Positions 16,313 through 24,515 of a DNA stretch of 33,040 nt are shown in pieces. Position numbers and translations under genes: made by a program. The notes under the pieces are model-generated. The model ran no database searches, was not told the origin of the DNA, and was given only the letters and a program-made list of their open reading frames with translations. The DNA is from JANRIZ01 sp033764445 (GTDB taxonomy: Bacteria > Verrucomicrobiota > Verrucomicrobiia > JAWXBN01). Positions within the stretch are counted from its first letter, which is position 1. The number at the start of each line of letters is the position of its first letter. The DNA is taken from contig JANRIZ010000123.1 of the NCBI GenBank assembly GCA_033764445.1, positions 1 to 33,040 of the forward strand, written 5' to 3'.

Positions 16313-18511
16313 CTAGCGGCTGACGTATTGGGAATAATATTTCTGTGTGTAGTAATACCCCTGGGCGTCCGCCTTGGTGACCTGGTTGAGGACCACTCCG
16401 ATGATGGGGGCGGAAACATCCACCAGCCGCTGGATGCAGTTGGAAACCAGACCGCGGCGCACCGTTCCGGATTTGACCACATAAATGATCCCGTGAACAA
16501 AGGGAACCAGGGTCAGGGCATCACTGACGGCCGTCAGCGGCGTGGAATCGACGATGACCCGGTCGTATTCCTGAAGCATCTCATTGATCAGCTCGCCGAC
16601 CAGGGGCTGGGAGAGCAATTCATGGGGGTCGGTCCGGTTGGTTCCGGCGGTGATCACGTGCAGACCGGGCACCTTGCATTCCTGCAGGGTATCCCGCCAC
16701 TGACATTGGCCCGCGAGGATGTTCCCCAACCCGGAGTTGTTGAGAATGCGGAATCCGGAGTGGACGGAGGGGCGCCGCAGATCGGCGTCAATGAGGAGGG
16801 TTTTCAACCCGGTCTGGGCGAAGGAAATGGAGAGGTTGGAGGAAATGAAGGATTTACCCTCGGAGGGAATGGTGCTGGTGGTCATGATGCAACGGAGATT
16901 GTCGGCATCCGTCCGCAGTTTCAACGCCACGCGGACCGCCCGGATGGCCTCCGCACCGATGGAGCTTTTGTCCTCCAGGGCCATCATATCAAGGGACTTT
17001 TTGGACTGGCGGCGGATCTTGGGAATGACCCCGATCATGGGAAGCTGGAGATAGGATTCGATGTCAAACTGGTTCTTGATCTTGTCATCGAGAAAATAAA
17101 GCGTGTAGGCCATACCCACGCCCAACCCCAGACCCATGAGCATGCCGAAGGAAATGTTTTTGGCGCGGTCCGGCTTGAAGGGACGCCCGGGAATGCCGGC
17201 CGGTTCCAGAATGGTGATGTTTTGGTCGTTGAGGGTGGTGGTAATCTGGGTGTTTTTGAGCTGCGTGGTCATGGAATCGAGCAGCCCGCGATTGATCGCG
17301 TTTTCGCGTTGGTAGGTGTTGTATTCGACCTTGAGCCGGTCGAGGTTCTTCTGTTCGGATGTCAGCTCGGAGAGTTTGGCGGTTTGTTGTTCAAGATTGG
17401 CCTTCGACCGGACGACCCGTTCCTTGATGACCACGGCGGCGAGCCGGATCGCCATATCCAGATCCTTGTTCACCTTTTCCAGCTGGGTTTGGGCGGCCAT
17501 CATCTGGGGGTGTTTGGCCCGGTATTTTTTCTGGAGATTGATGTATTGGAATTCCATCTGGCTGAGCATGTCCTTGTTGGCCTTGACCTCCGGAAAACTT
17601 GAAATGGTCAGATTATTGAGCATGGCCTCGCGATTGTTCTGGATGGGCTCGATTTCCGCCCAAAGCTTGTCCGCCGCCAGCACCTCGTCCTTGGACTCAT
17701 TGACCCGCTGGTTCTGGGCGCGCAGATTGTCGGTGATGATGTTCTGGCGGTCGTCCAGGGCATCGGCGTCATTTTTTTCACGATATTCGAGCAGTTTCCG
17801 CTCGGAAGCCTCGGTCCGTATCTTCAGGTCATCCACCTGGTCCTGGAGCCATTTGACCGCGGCGTAGCTGACCGTGGCGGCACGTTCGGCATTGTACCGG
17901 ATGAAGTGCTGGGCAAAGGCATTGGCGACATCGGCGGCAAAATTCGGGTTGGGATGCTCCACCACAATGTTGATGAGGTTGGAATTTCTGACCCCCTCCA
18001 CCTTCAGACAGCTGAGCATCAGACCGACCTTGTCGCGGACCGGCCCCTTGCCGGGCTCCACCAGGCCCTTGATGAAATCATCGCGTGTTTCCAAGGTCAG
18101 GGTCCGGGCCACCCGCCCCCCCATATCGCGTCCGCCGATGACACGGATCATGGTGTTCATGGCCTCAATGCTGTTGCCCCCGCCCCCGGAAACACGGTTC
18201 AAATCAATCACCTTGAAGGGCACATCCACCTGCAACACGGCGGCGGCGCGATAAAAGGGGGTTTGGCGGAGTGTCCACTGGGTCCAGGCCACACTGCACA
18301 CGATGAAAATGGTCAGGATCAGCCACTTTTTGCGCCACAGGACACTGGCGTATTCCTTGAAAACCTGGGTGGGGGATTCCGCGGAGCGGGCGTAGGCATA
18401 GGGGCCATAGTTGCCCCCATAAGCCGCCCCCCCGACATAGGCCCCATAACCGCCATAGCTGTGCTCGGATGGCGTATTTTGATTGGGAGGTTGGTTTGGG
18501 CCTGGGTTCAT
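16313..18511 (-). CDS. Polysaccharide co-polymerase/tyrosine autokinase (Wzz-BY-kinase)
   Basis: 732 aa. The N-terminal about 40 residues are very rich in Gly and Tyr (GGYGAYVGGAAYGGNYGPYAYA), which is unusual. Then come a Wzz domain with TM1 (KKWLILTIFIVCSVAW), a long periplasmic coiled-coil region to about residue 420, and TM2 after GIPGRPFKPDRAKNISFG, the typical Wzz proline motif. The C-terminal part is a BY-kinase: Walker A TIPSEGKSFISSNLS, Walker A' TLLIDADLRRPS, Walker B YDRVIVDSTP, ending in a tyrosine cluster (GYYYTQKYYSQYVSR) for autophosphorylation. It controls chain length and export of the exopolysaccharide at the inner membrane. It is third in the operon. Confidence 0.93.
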   Translation of the reverse strand: MNPGPNQPPNQNTPSEHSYGGYGAYVGGAAYGGNYGPYAYARSAESPTQVFKEYASVLWRKKWLILTIFIVCSVAWTQWTLRQTPFYRAAAVLQVDVPFKVIDLNRVSGGGGNSIEAMNTMIRVIGGRDMGGRVARTLTLETRDDFIKGLVEPGKGPVRDKVGLMLSCLKVEGVRNSNLINIVVEHPNPNFAADVANAFAQHFIRYNAERAATVSYAAVKWLQDQVDDLKIRTEASERKLLEYREKNDADALDDRQNIITDNLRAQNQRVNESKDEVLAADKLWAEIEPIQNNREAMLNNLTISSFPEVKANKDMLSQMEFQYINLQKKYRAKHPQMMAAQTQLEKVNKDLDMAIRLAAVVIKERVVRSKANLEQQTAKLSELTSEQKNLDRLKVEYNTYQRENAINRGLLDSMTTQLKNTQITTTLNDQNITILEPAGIPGRPFKPDRAKNISFGMLMGLGLGVGMAYTLYFLDDKIKNQFDIESYLQLPMIGVIPKIRRQSKKSLDMMALEDKSSIGAEAIRAVRVALKLRTDADNLRCIMTTSTIPSEGKSFISSNLSISFAQTGLKTLLIDADLRRPSVHSGFRILNNSGLGNILAGQCQWRDTLQECKVPGLHVITAGTNRTDPHELLSQPLVGELINEMLQEYDRVIVDSTPLTAVSDALTLVPFVHGIIYVVKSGTVRRGLVSNCIQRLVDVSAPIIGVVLNQVTKADAQGYYYTQKYYSQYVSR

Positions 18512-18557
18512 GTCATACTAAACGGAAGTCCATCGAAAAGTTTCCCCCCATTCCGGG

Positions 18558-19319
18558 TCAGAACCATCTTTCGGGAACATTGATGATATCCCCAGGGAGC
18601 ACTTTGGGATCGTTGGCCTTGCCCTTGAGGATTTCCTTACAATTAAACTTCAAAATCTGGTTTTGTCCATTGACCTTTCTGGCAATCGTCACACTTCCCT
18701 CATTGGCAATCCTGGTGAACCATCCGGCATTGGAAATGGCCTTGATCAGGGTCATCTCCGCATCGGGGGGAATCTGAAAGGTTCCGGCACGCCCGACCTG
18801 ACCGGTGATGACAAAATCCGTGGTGGTCGGGGCCTCGAGGGTGATTTGAACCGAGGGATTGACAAAATAGTCCTTTGAGTACAGATCGGCGATTTTTTTC
18901 TGCGCCTGGAGGATGCTCAATCCATCCACCTTCACCTCCCCGACAAAGGGAAGTGTGGTGAGGGTTCCCCGGTTATTGATTCTGACGCCGCGCACGGCAA
19001 ATTCCACCTCGCTGTAGGAGTTCAATACCGATACGGAGATGACATCGGCACGGGAAATCACGTAATCCTCGCTGACATTGATCCCCTGTGGCAGGACAAC
19101 CGCCTTGTTGGTGGATCCCCCGGCATTGAGGTCCGGGACGGCGCGCGGCGCAACCGGGGGAGGCGGGGGGGAGGTGTTGCCTTCGGTTTCCTTGCTGGGA
19201 GAGGGGAAGGAATTGAACCCGGGTGGGGGTTGGGAAAAATTGCCCTGGGCCTGAACCGTGGCTCCTGCACAAAAACACCCCGCGATGGCCATCATGAGAA
19301 TGAGGATCGACCGCGACAT
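18558..19319 (-). CDS. Polysaccharide export lipoprotein (Wza/GumB type)
   Basis: 253 aa. The N-terminus carries a signal peptide with a lipobox (AIAGC, Cys15), so an outer-membrane lipoprotein is likely; a signal peptidase I site after VQA is the alternative. Residues about 30-75 are Pro-rich. The polysaccharide export domain runs from EDYVISRADVISVSVLNSYSE, with GTLTTLPFVGEVKVDGLSILQAQKKIADLY, followed by one SLBB domain from FVITGQVGRAGTFQIPPDAEMTLIKAISNAGW to the end at DIINVPERWF. Wza-like proteins form the outer-membrane/periplasmic export channel. It starts 19 bases after the beta-barrel gene's stop and 46 bases before the kinase gene. Confidence 0.92.
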   Translation of the reverse strand: MSRSILILMMAIAGCFCAGATVQAQGNFSQPPPGFNSFPSPSKETEGNTSPPPPPVAPRAVPDLNAGGSTNKAVVLPQGINVSEDYVISRADVISVSVLNSYSEVEFAVRGVRINNRGTLTTLPFVGEVKVDGLSILQAQKKIADLYSKDYFVNPSVQITLEAPTTTDFVITGQVGRAGTFQIPPDAEMTLIKAISNAGWFTRIANEGSVTIARKVNGQNQILKFNCKEILKGKANDPKVLPGDIINVPERWF

Positions 19320-19337
19320 AGGCTGACTTTCAAACGG

Positions 19338-20522
19338 CTAAAATGAAACGCCCGCCCCGAGAACGACGCGGTTTTCATAAAACTGGTAAAAACTGGAGTT
19401 CGACTCATTATCCCGGAACGTGTAGTTCGCATAGGCCCGCAGCCACTCGGTGAAATTGTAGGAAACGCCGAGGGTCACCGTGTAAAGATCATCCTCACGC
19501 AACTTGAAGACCCCGTTGGGGTCCACAGAGGGGTTTTCATACTGCAAATGATTGTAGGCAAAGGAGGCGTTGCCACTGAGTTTGTCCGAGAACATATGGG
19601 TCAGCCCCAGGGACGCACCGGTATTGATGTAGGTATTGTTGATTTCGGAGACGGAGGCATTGATGGCACGGCTGGCATTCAGTCCCAGGGTGGTTTTGGG
19701 CCCCAGCGAGTAGGAAAGGTTTCCGTTGAGGACAACCGTTTCCGTCGTTCCACCGGTGATTCCCGTGATCTCATTATACCCATAACCGACACGGAAACTG
19801 CCGCTCATCTTGGTGAAAATCTCACCCGAGACGCCAACCCCGGCGGTGTACCCTTCGGACTCCGAACCGGAATCGGGGGAAATCATCGTCACGCCCCCAT
19901 CCGCAAAAATCCGGGTGCGGGGACTGACATTGTACCCGAGGCTCATGACCACCGCGTTGGCCTGGTTGTCAATGAACTGGCTTTTCTTGAAGGTTGTCAG
20001 CGTGGGCGTCCATGTCACCCCCATGTTCCACTTGCCGGTCAGATCGTAGAGCAGTGAGACACTGGCATTCAGGTTCAGCCCTTCAACACGTTCACCGACG
20101 ATGGTGTTGGCATCCCGGGCATCCGACAGCCCGAGGGTGGCTCCCACCTGCAACGGACCAAACTTCACGTACTGGTCCTTGCTCAGGCTGAATGAGACCG
20201 TCTGGGAAAAGCTGTCCTGACTGGAGTTTTCAATGAACTTTGAAAATCCGGCGGTGTAGTTGACCGTCGGTTGAAAATTGCCCCGGCCAAATGTGAATTC
20301 AAAGCCGGGCATCGCCGTAAAATACCCATCGGCTTTGCGGTTGCTGTGCGCGATGAAAATGTTGTCCGAAAACGTAAAGGTCTGATCAAAATGCGGACGA
20401 ATCGCCACGACGCCCACCTGCAGCGGCTTGGCTTCTGTTTTCAACGCAAGAACCGGTAAAAATAGAAGTGCCCCGACAACCAGCACTGAAACTCTTACGT
20501 GTGTTTTTATATTTAAAAGCAT
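19338..20522 (-). CDS. Outer-membrane beta-barrel protein of the exopolysaccharide operon
   Basis: 394 aa. A signal peptide (MLLNIKTHVRVSVLVVGALL, cleavage near TEA) is followed by many amphipathic strands such as GYFTAMPGFEFTFGRGNFQPTVNYTAGFSKF and YTVTLGVSYNFTEWLRAYANYTFRDNES, ending in VVLGAGVSF with a terminal Phe, the normal BAM targeting signal. It resembles the outer-membrane beta-barrel proteins that accompany exosortase/EPS loci and may be the outer-membrane conduit or an anchoring porin for the polymer. It is the first gene after the promoter at about 20.6 kb. No catalytic motif is seen. Confidence 0.82.
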   Translation of the reverse strand: MLLNIKTHVRVSVLVVGALLFLPVLALKTEAKPLQVGVVAIRPHFDQTFTFSDNIFIAHSNRKADGYFTAMPGFEFTFGRGNFQPTVNYTAGFSKFIENSSQDSFSQTVSFSLSKDQYVKFGPLQVGATLGLSDARDANTIVGERVEGLNLNASVSLLYDLTGKWNMGVTWTPTLTTFKKSQFIDNQANAVVMSLGYNVSPRTRIFADGGVTMISPDSGSESEGYTAGVGVSGEIFTKMSGSFRVGYGYNEITGITGGTTETVVLNGNLSYSLGPKTTLGLNASRAINASVSEINNTYINTGASLGLTHMFSDKLSGNASFAYNHLQYENPSVDPNGVFKLREDDLYTVTLGVSYNFTEWLRAYANYTFRDNESNSSFYQFYENRVVLGAGVSF

Positions 20523-20589
20523 AAAATATTTGGATTTGTATAGCTATGGCAGGTCGTTTGTCGCTTTTCAAGTAAAATAATTTTTTCTT

Positions 20590-20618
20590 TGTATAATCAG
20601 ATTTTCTTTCAACGTCAA
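20590..20618 (-). promoter_or_regulatory. Sigma70-like promoter of the exopolysaccharide operon
   Basis: On the minus strand TTGACG (20618-20613) and TATACA (20595-20590) are separated by 17 bases in an A/T-rich spacer. Transcription would start near 20583, giving a leader of about 60 bases before the beta-barrel ATG at 20522. The rest of the 196-base spacer shows no further site that I can identify. Confidence 0.55.
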
Positions 20619-20718
20619 TGATTTATATTCTTTTTTTTACCGGTTTCAACTTCAAAACTACGGTCCGAATATTTTTAATTTCCCGTACTTAACCATTTTT
20701 ATCCCCAAAACACAACCC

Positions 20719-21324
20719 TCAGTTATTCACAATCCGCCCCTCTCCCGTATTCTTCAAAACGCCCTTATTGACCGCCTGTAATTTTTCCAGACCCCAAAAT
20801 TTTTCAACCAACACGTAGGCCAGCTCCAAAGAACTGCCCGCGGCGAGGCCTGTGATCAGGTTTTCCACCACCACCACCCGCTCTCCGGCCCGATGGAGTC
20901 CGGGGTCGGCCCCACTGGTGAGGGTCAGTTCCACGGCCGTGGGATGACATGTAAAAGCCTTTCCCGACAGAACCCCGGCCGCCGCCAGCACCGAGGGCGC
21001 GGCGCAAATGGCGGCGATGGTTTTTCCGGCGGCATCAAAGGCACGGACCAGTGCCAGGACACGCATGTCCTGCCGCAGATGATCGGTCCCGGGCTGTCCC
21101 CCGGGCAGGTAGAGCAGGTCATATCCGGCGGCAATTTCAGCGGCGGGGCCCAGATCCCCCAGAAACACATCGGCCAGATGCCGGGTTTTGCGCGAGGCCT
21201 CGATCGGTCCCTCCACGGTGCCCGCCACCACCACCTCCGCTCCGGCCCGTCGCAAAACATCAATGACAATGATCCCCTCCATCTCCTCAAATCCCGGGGC
21301 CAGAATCACGAGTGCCTTGATCAT
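20719..21324 (-). CDS. DJ-1/PfpI family protein
   Basis: 201 aa, usual for the family (about 180-200). Glutamine-amidotransferase-like fold. The nucleophile-elbow cysteine is C107 in TIAAICAAPSVLAAAGVL, and the partner glutamate is in the N-terminal PGFEEMEGIIVIDVLRRAG (E16), as in DJ-1/ThiJ/YajL. DLLYLPGGQPGTDHLR is the conserved central strand and turn. Members act as glyoxalases/deglycases or redox-sensitive chaperones; which applies here cannot be told. The C-terminus is about 15 residues longer than typical DJ-1. It is on the minus strand, upstream of the exopolysaccharide promoter; its 3' end is AT-rich but no clear terminator is visible. Confidence 0.9.
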   Translation of the reverse strand: MIKALVILAPGFEEMEGIIVIDVLRRAGAEVVVAGTVEGPIEASRKTRHLADVFLGDLGPAAEIAAGYDLLYLPGGQPGTDHLRQDMRVLALVRAFDAAGKTIAAICAAPSVLAAAGVLSGKAFTCHPTAVELTLTSGADPGLHRAGERVVVVENLITGLAAGSSLELAYVLVEKFWGLEKLQAVNKGVLKNTGEGRIVNN

Positions 21325-21362
21325 GTCCCGATTCTAAGGGTCTCTCTCCAGACTGGCAATGG

Positions 21363-21393
21363 ACAAAAAAAAACGCCGCTCACGGCGGCGTTT
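21363..21393 (-). terminator. Rho-independent terminator after the glutaredoxin gene
   Basis: A perfect 9-base stem AAACGCCGC (21371-21379) / GCGGCGTTT (21385-21393) with a 5-base loop. On the minus strand it is followed by about ten Ts (the A-run at 21365-21373). It lies 17 bases after the glutaredoxin stop. Confidence 0.85.
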
Positions 21394-21409
21394 CCGGGTC
21401 AGAAAAGGA

Positions 21410-21745
21410 CTATTCCTTGAAATCCACGGCGTGTGTCTGGATTTCGTGGGCACAGGGCTGGTTGATGGGGGCGTCGGGCCGTTGTTCATTGGGCTTCACA
21501 AGGCCCTGCGCCAGCATCCACTTTTCAACCTCCTCCCCGCTGATGTCGGGAAGCATCTGCCCGTTGATTTCCACGCAGGGGGAAAGACGTTGGCCGGACT
21601 TTTGGACCATCTCCATGTACTGGTTCGGGTCATTGATGATGTCCCGGTCCTCGTAGGGCAGATTGTATTTTTTGAGGATGGCACGGACACCCATGGACCA
21701 TCCGCAGCTGGGCTTCAAGTAGGCAACAATTTTTGGGGTACTCAT
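21410..21745 (-). CDS. Glutaredoxin-like protein
   Basis: 111 aa from the ATG at 21745. The frame is open to 21784, but the extra residues are charged and do not fit the fold, which should begin with the strand KIVAYLKPSCGWS. The active site is CGWS (C14) rather than the dithiol CPYC, so it may work as a monothiol enzyme. The cis-proline region is in RLSPCVEINGQMLPDISGEEVEKWM and carries an extra cysteine next to the proline. The tail of about 25 residues (NEQRPDAPINQPCAHEIQ) is additional. It probably reduces protein or glutathione mixed disulfides in the cytoplasm. Its own terminator follows. Confidence 0.82.
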   Translation of the reverse strand: MSTPKIVAYLKPSCGWSMGVRAILKKYNLPYEDRDIINDPNQYMEMVQKSGQRLSPCVEINGQMLPDISGEEVEKWMLAQGLVKPNEQRPDAPINQPCAHEIQTHAVDFKE

Positions 21746-21827
21746 AACAGGACGGAATTTATCCGATTCAGCCTTCCGGCGCAAGGGGTAATTTTTTTCC
21801 CCGGGCGACAGAAGGCCCCACCCGGCC

Positions 21828-24389
21828 TCAGAAATTTTCGTTCCAGGTGATCAACCGCAGCTCATGTTTCTGAAGCAGATGCGGGTGACGGGGCAAAATG
21901 CGGACATTGAACCGGTAACTGCCGCTTTCGCCGGCGGGCACGGTCCCGTTGTAGACGTATTGCCCGTTGCCCAAATCCGCCGTCTTGTTCATGGCCACAC
22001 AGGTTTCGGGCAGCGCCCCATGGGTGTCCTCGATGTAGATCTCGACAAGGACATTTTCAGGCTTGAGGGTGCCCAGCGAAATTTTTGCACCCACCTCGAA
22101 CTGTTCGCCGACCTTGAACTGGACGAATTTCTTCTCCCACTTGACCTCCAGCACCCTGGCCTGGGGCCAGGCCTGGCGCATCTGCTCCTTCCAGGCGGAA
22201 AGCTCCCGGGCCGGGGCAAAGTCATGGTCCATGAATTTGGAGTTGGCCCTCGACGCATTGATGTAGAGGCGCCCGGTGTATTCCTGCACCATGCGGAAGG
22301 TGCTGAACTGCGGGGCAATCGACATCATGGACTCCTTCATCAGGGTCACCCACTTTTGCGGAATCCCGTTGGCATCGCGCTCATAATAACGCGGCACCAC
22401 CTCCTGCTCGAGCAGGGTGTAGAGACTGACCGCGTCAAACTCGTCCTGGGTGGCGGGATTGCTGGAGTACACGCCGGGGTTGATCGCCCATCCGTTTTTG
22501 CCGTTGTATCCCTCGCACCACCAGCCGTCGAGGATCGAAAGATTCAGCCCGCCATTGATCGGCCCCTTCTGACCGCTCGTGCCCGAGGCCTCCAGGGGCC
22601 GGATCGGATTATTCAGCCAGACATCGACCCCGGAAATCAGGTACCGGGCCAGGTCAATGTCGTAATCCTCGACAAAAATGAGTTTGTTGCGGAAGGAGGG
22701 ATCATCGGCGGCCTTGTAAATCTGCTGCAGGAACCGTTTGCCCGGTTCGTCGGCCGGATGGGCCTTGCCTGCAAAAACAAACTGCACCGGGCGCTGCGCG
22801 TTGTTCATGATGGTTTTGAGGCGCTCCAGATTTTTGAGCAGCAGGTTCGCCCGTTTGTACGTGGCAAACCGGCGTGCAAACCCGATGGTCAGGACGTCGG
22901 GGGAGAGAATCTGCTGGGCCGCCGAAATGTATTCGGGACTGGCCTCCTCACGCAGCCGCTGGCGCTGGACACGGAAGCGCACGCGTTCAATGAGCTTGAG
23001 TTTGCGCGCCTGGTGCAGGCTCCACAATTCCAGGGCGGGGATATCGGCCACAGGGGCCCAGGTCTGTGGTTTTTCAATGTTATCCTCCCAGGACGGACCG
23101 AGGTATTTCTCCAGAAGATGCCGGAATTCCGGGCTCATCCAGGTCTGGGTGTGCACCCCGTTGGTGATGCTGGTGATGGGAATTTCGTTCTTGGGCACCC
23201 CGGGCCAGACCGTCTGCCACATGCCCCGGGACACGTCCCCGTGCAGGGCGCTGACCCCGTTGCACTGGCGCGAGAGGCGAAGGCCGAGAATGGTCATGCT
23301 GAAAGGCTCGGTATCCGACCCGTGCCACGGACGCCCGTACTTGAGCAATTCCTCAAAGGAGATGCCCAGCTGTTTTGCAAAGTCCACAAAATAGGTCCGC
23401 ATCAGGTCCGCGGCAAAGGCGTCATTGCCCGCCGCCACGGGGGTGTGCGTGGTAAACAGACCCGACGCGGCGACCACCTGCAGGGCCTCGCTGAAGGTCA
23501 GTCCGGATTTTTCCACCATCATGCGGATCCGCTCCAGTCCCAAGAAGGCCGCATGCCCCTCATTCATGTGATAAACGGAGGGTTTGTGTCCGAGGGCCTC
23601 CAGGGCCCGGGTCCCGCCGATGCCAAGCACGATTTCCTGCTTGATGCGCATGTCGTGGTCTCCGCCGTAGAGCTGGTAGGTGATCTTGCGGTCCTCCTCG
23701 CGGTTTTCCGGCACATCCGTGTCCAGCAGCATGATGCTGATGTTGCCCACGCGCGCCTGCCAGACCTGGATGGTGACTTTCCGTCCGGGCAGATCCACAC
23801 TCACCTTGATGTGGTTCCCCTTGTCATCCCGCACCTCGGTGATGGGCAGTTCATGGAAATTCCACACGACGGATTCACTTTCCTGCCATCCATCCTTGTT
23901 GATGCGCTGACGGAAGTAGCCGACCCGGTACAAAAGACCGACTGCCACAAACGGGAGCCCCAGATCGGAGGCGGCTTTGCAATGGTCACCGGCCAGAATG
24001 CCCAGGCCGCCGGAATAAATGGGCAGGGCCTCGTGGATGCCGAATTCGGCCGAAAAATAGGCCACCTTGAAGTCGTGTTCCCCGGCGTAGGTTTTTTGGA
24101 ACCAGCGGTCCCCCTTGGTCTTGTAGGCGTGCAGCCGGGTCATCAGGGCGTCAAATTTTTCCAAAAAGGCGGGGTTTTCGGCGGCCGCACTCAGCTGATT
24201 CTGGTGAATCTCCCTCAGCAACCGCACGGGGTTGTGATGGTATTTTTCCCATAATCCAAAGTCGAGCGTGCGGTAAAGATCGGCAGCCTCGGGGGTCCAG
24301 GACCACCAGAGATTGTAAACAAGCTCGCGCAGACCCTCGATACGGGGAGGCAGATGCGGAACGACAGAAAATGTAAACGGTGAATTCAC
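21828..24389 (-). CDS. glgP: Alpha-glucan phosphorylase (GT35, DUF3417 type)
   Basis: 853 aa from a GTG at 24389. That start is chosen because AAAGAGGAGAA precedes it at the right distance and the proposed -10 box overlaps the alternative ATG at 24425. The enzyme phosphorolyses alpha-1,4-glucans such as glycogen or maltodextrin to glucose-1-phosphate. The N-terminal LPPRIEGLRELVYNLWWSWTPEA is the DUF3417 domain found in the short bacterial/archaeal group. The middle has YFSAEFGIHEALPIYSGGLGILAGDH and HMNEGHAAF. The PLP region is EASGTSGQK followed by NGGLNLSILDGWW, the lysine being the PLP ligand. About 130 C-terminal residues form an extra beta-domain. No other glycogen gene is adjacent. Confidence 0.93.
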   Translation of the reverse strand: MNSPFTFSVVPHLPPRIEGLRELVYNLWWSWTPEAADLYRTLDFGLWEKYHHNPVRLLREIHQNQLSAAAENPAFLEKFDALMTRLHAYKTKGDRWFQKTYAGEHDFKVAYFSAEFGIHEALPIYSGGLGILAGDHCKAASDLGLPFVAVGLLYRVGYFRQRINKDGWQESESVVWNFHELPITEVRDDKGNHIKVSVDLPGRKVTIQVWQARVGNISIMLLDTDVPENREEDRKITYQLYGGDHDMRIKQEIVLGIGGTRALEALGHKPSVYHMNEGHAAFLGLERIRMMVEKSGLTFSEALQVVAASGLFTTHTPVAAGNDAFAADLMRTYFVDFAKQLGISFEELLKYGRPWHGSDTEPFSMTILGLRLSRQCNGVSALHGDVSRGMWQTVWPGVPKNEIPITSITNGVHTQTWMSPEFRHLLEKYLGPSWEDNIEKPQTWAPVADIPALELWSLHQARKLKLIERVRFRVQRQRLREEASPEYISAAQQILSPDVLTIGFARRFATYKRANLLLKNLERLKTIMNNAQRPVQFVFAGKAHPADEPGKRFLQQIYKAADDPSFRNKLIFVEDYDIDLARYLISGVDVWLNNPIRPLEASGTSGQKGPINGGLNLSILDGWWCEGYNGKNGWAINPGVYSSNPATQDEFDAVSLYTLLEQEVVPRYYERDANGIPQKWVTLMKESMMSIAPQFSTFRMVQEYTGRLYINASRANSKFMDHDFAPARELSAWKEQMRQAWPQARVLEVKWEKKFVQFKVGEQFEVGAKISLGTLKPENVLVEIYIEDTHGALPETCVAMNKTADLGNGQYVYNGTVPAGESGSYRFNVRILPRHPHLLQKHELRLITWNENF

Positions 24390-24423
24390 GGGGTTCTCCT
24401 CTTTCTTGAAGTTGGACCCGCAC

Positions 24424-24451
24424 ATTAGACGCAGGCTCCATCAATGGCCAA
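24424..24451 (-). promoter_or_regulatory. Possible promoter of glgP
   Basis: Minus strand TTGGCC (24451-24446), 16-base spacer, TCTAAT (24429-24424). A transcript from about 24418 would include the GAGGAG site and the GTG start at 24389 but exclude the ATG at 24425. Confidence 0.4.
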
Positions 24452-24515
24452 GCAAAAAACCCGACCCCGGAGATTTTCTTGTGCGGAAAAGATTGTTTTG
24501 AAACAGGCCGCCGGA

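Noticed and set aside
15992..17602. 536-codon plus-strand frame opposite the Wzz/BY-kinase and exosortase genes
   Set aside because: Spans two real minus-strand genes and the gap between them; composition is that of a shadow frame.
18558..20522. PEP-CTERM sorting tail on the exported proteins of the exopolysaccharide operon
   Set aside because: Neither the export lipoprotein (ends PERWF) nor the beta-barrel (ends GAGVSF) has a PEP motif followed by a hydrophobic helix and basic end.
21864..24254. 796-codon open frame on the plus strand opposite glgP
   Set aside because: Antisense shadow; glgP on the minus strand shows all family motifs.
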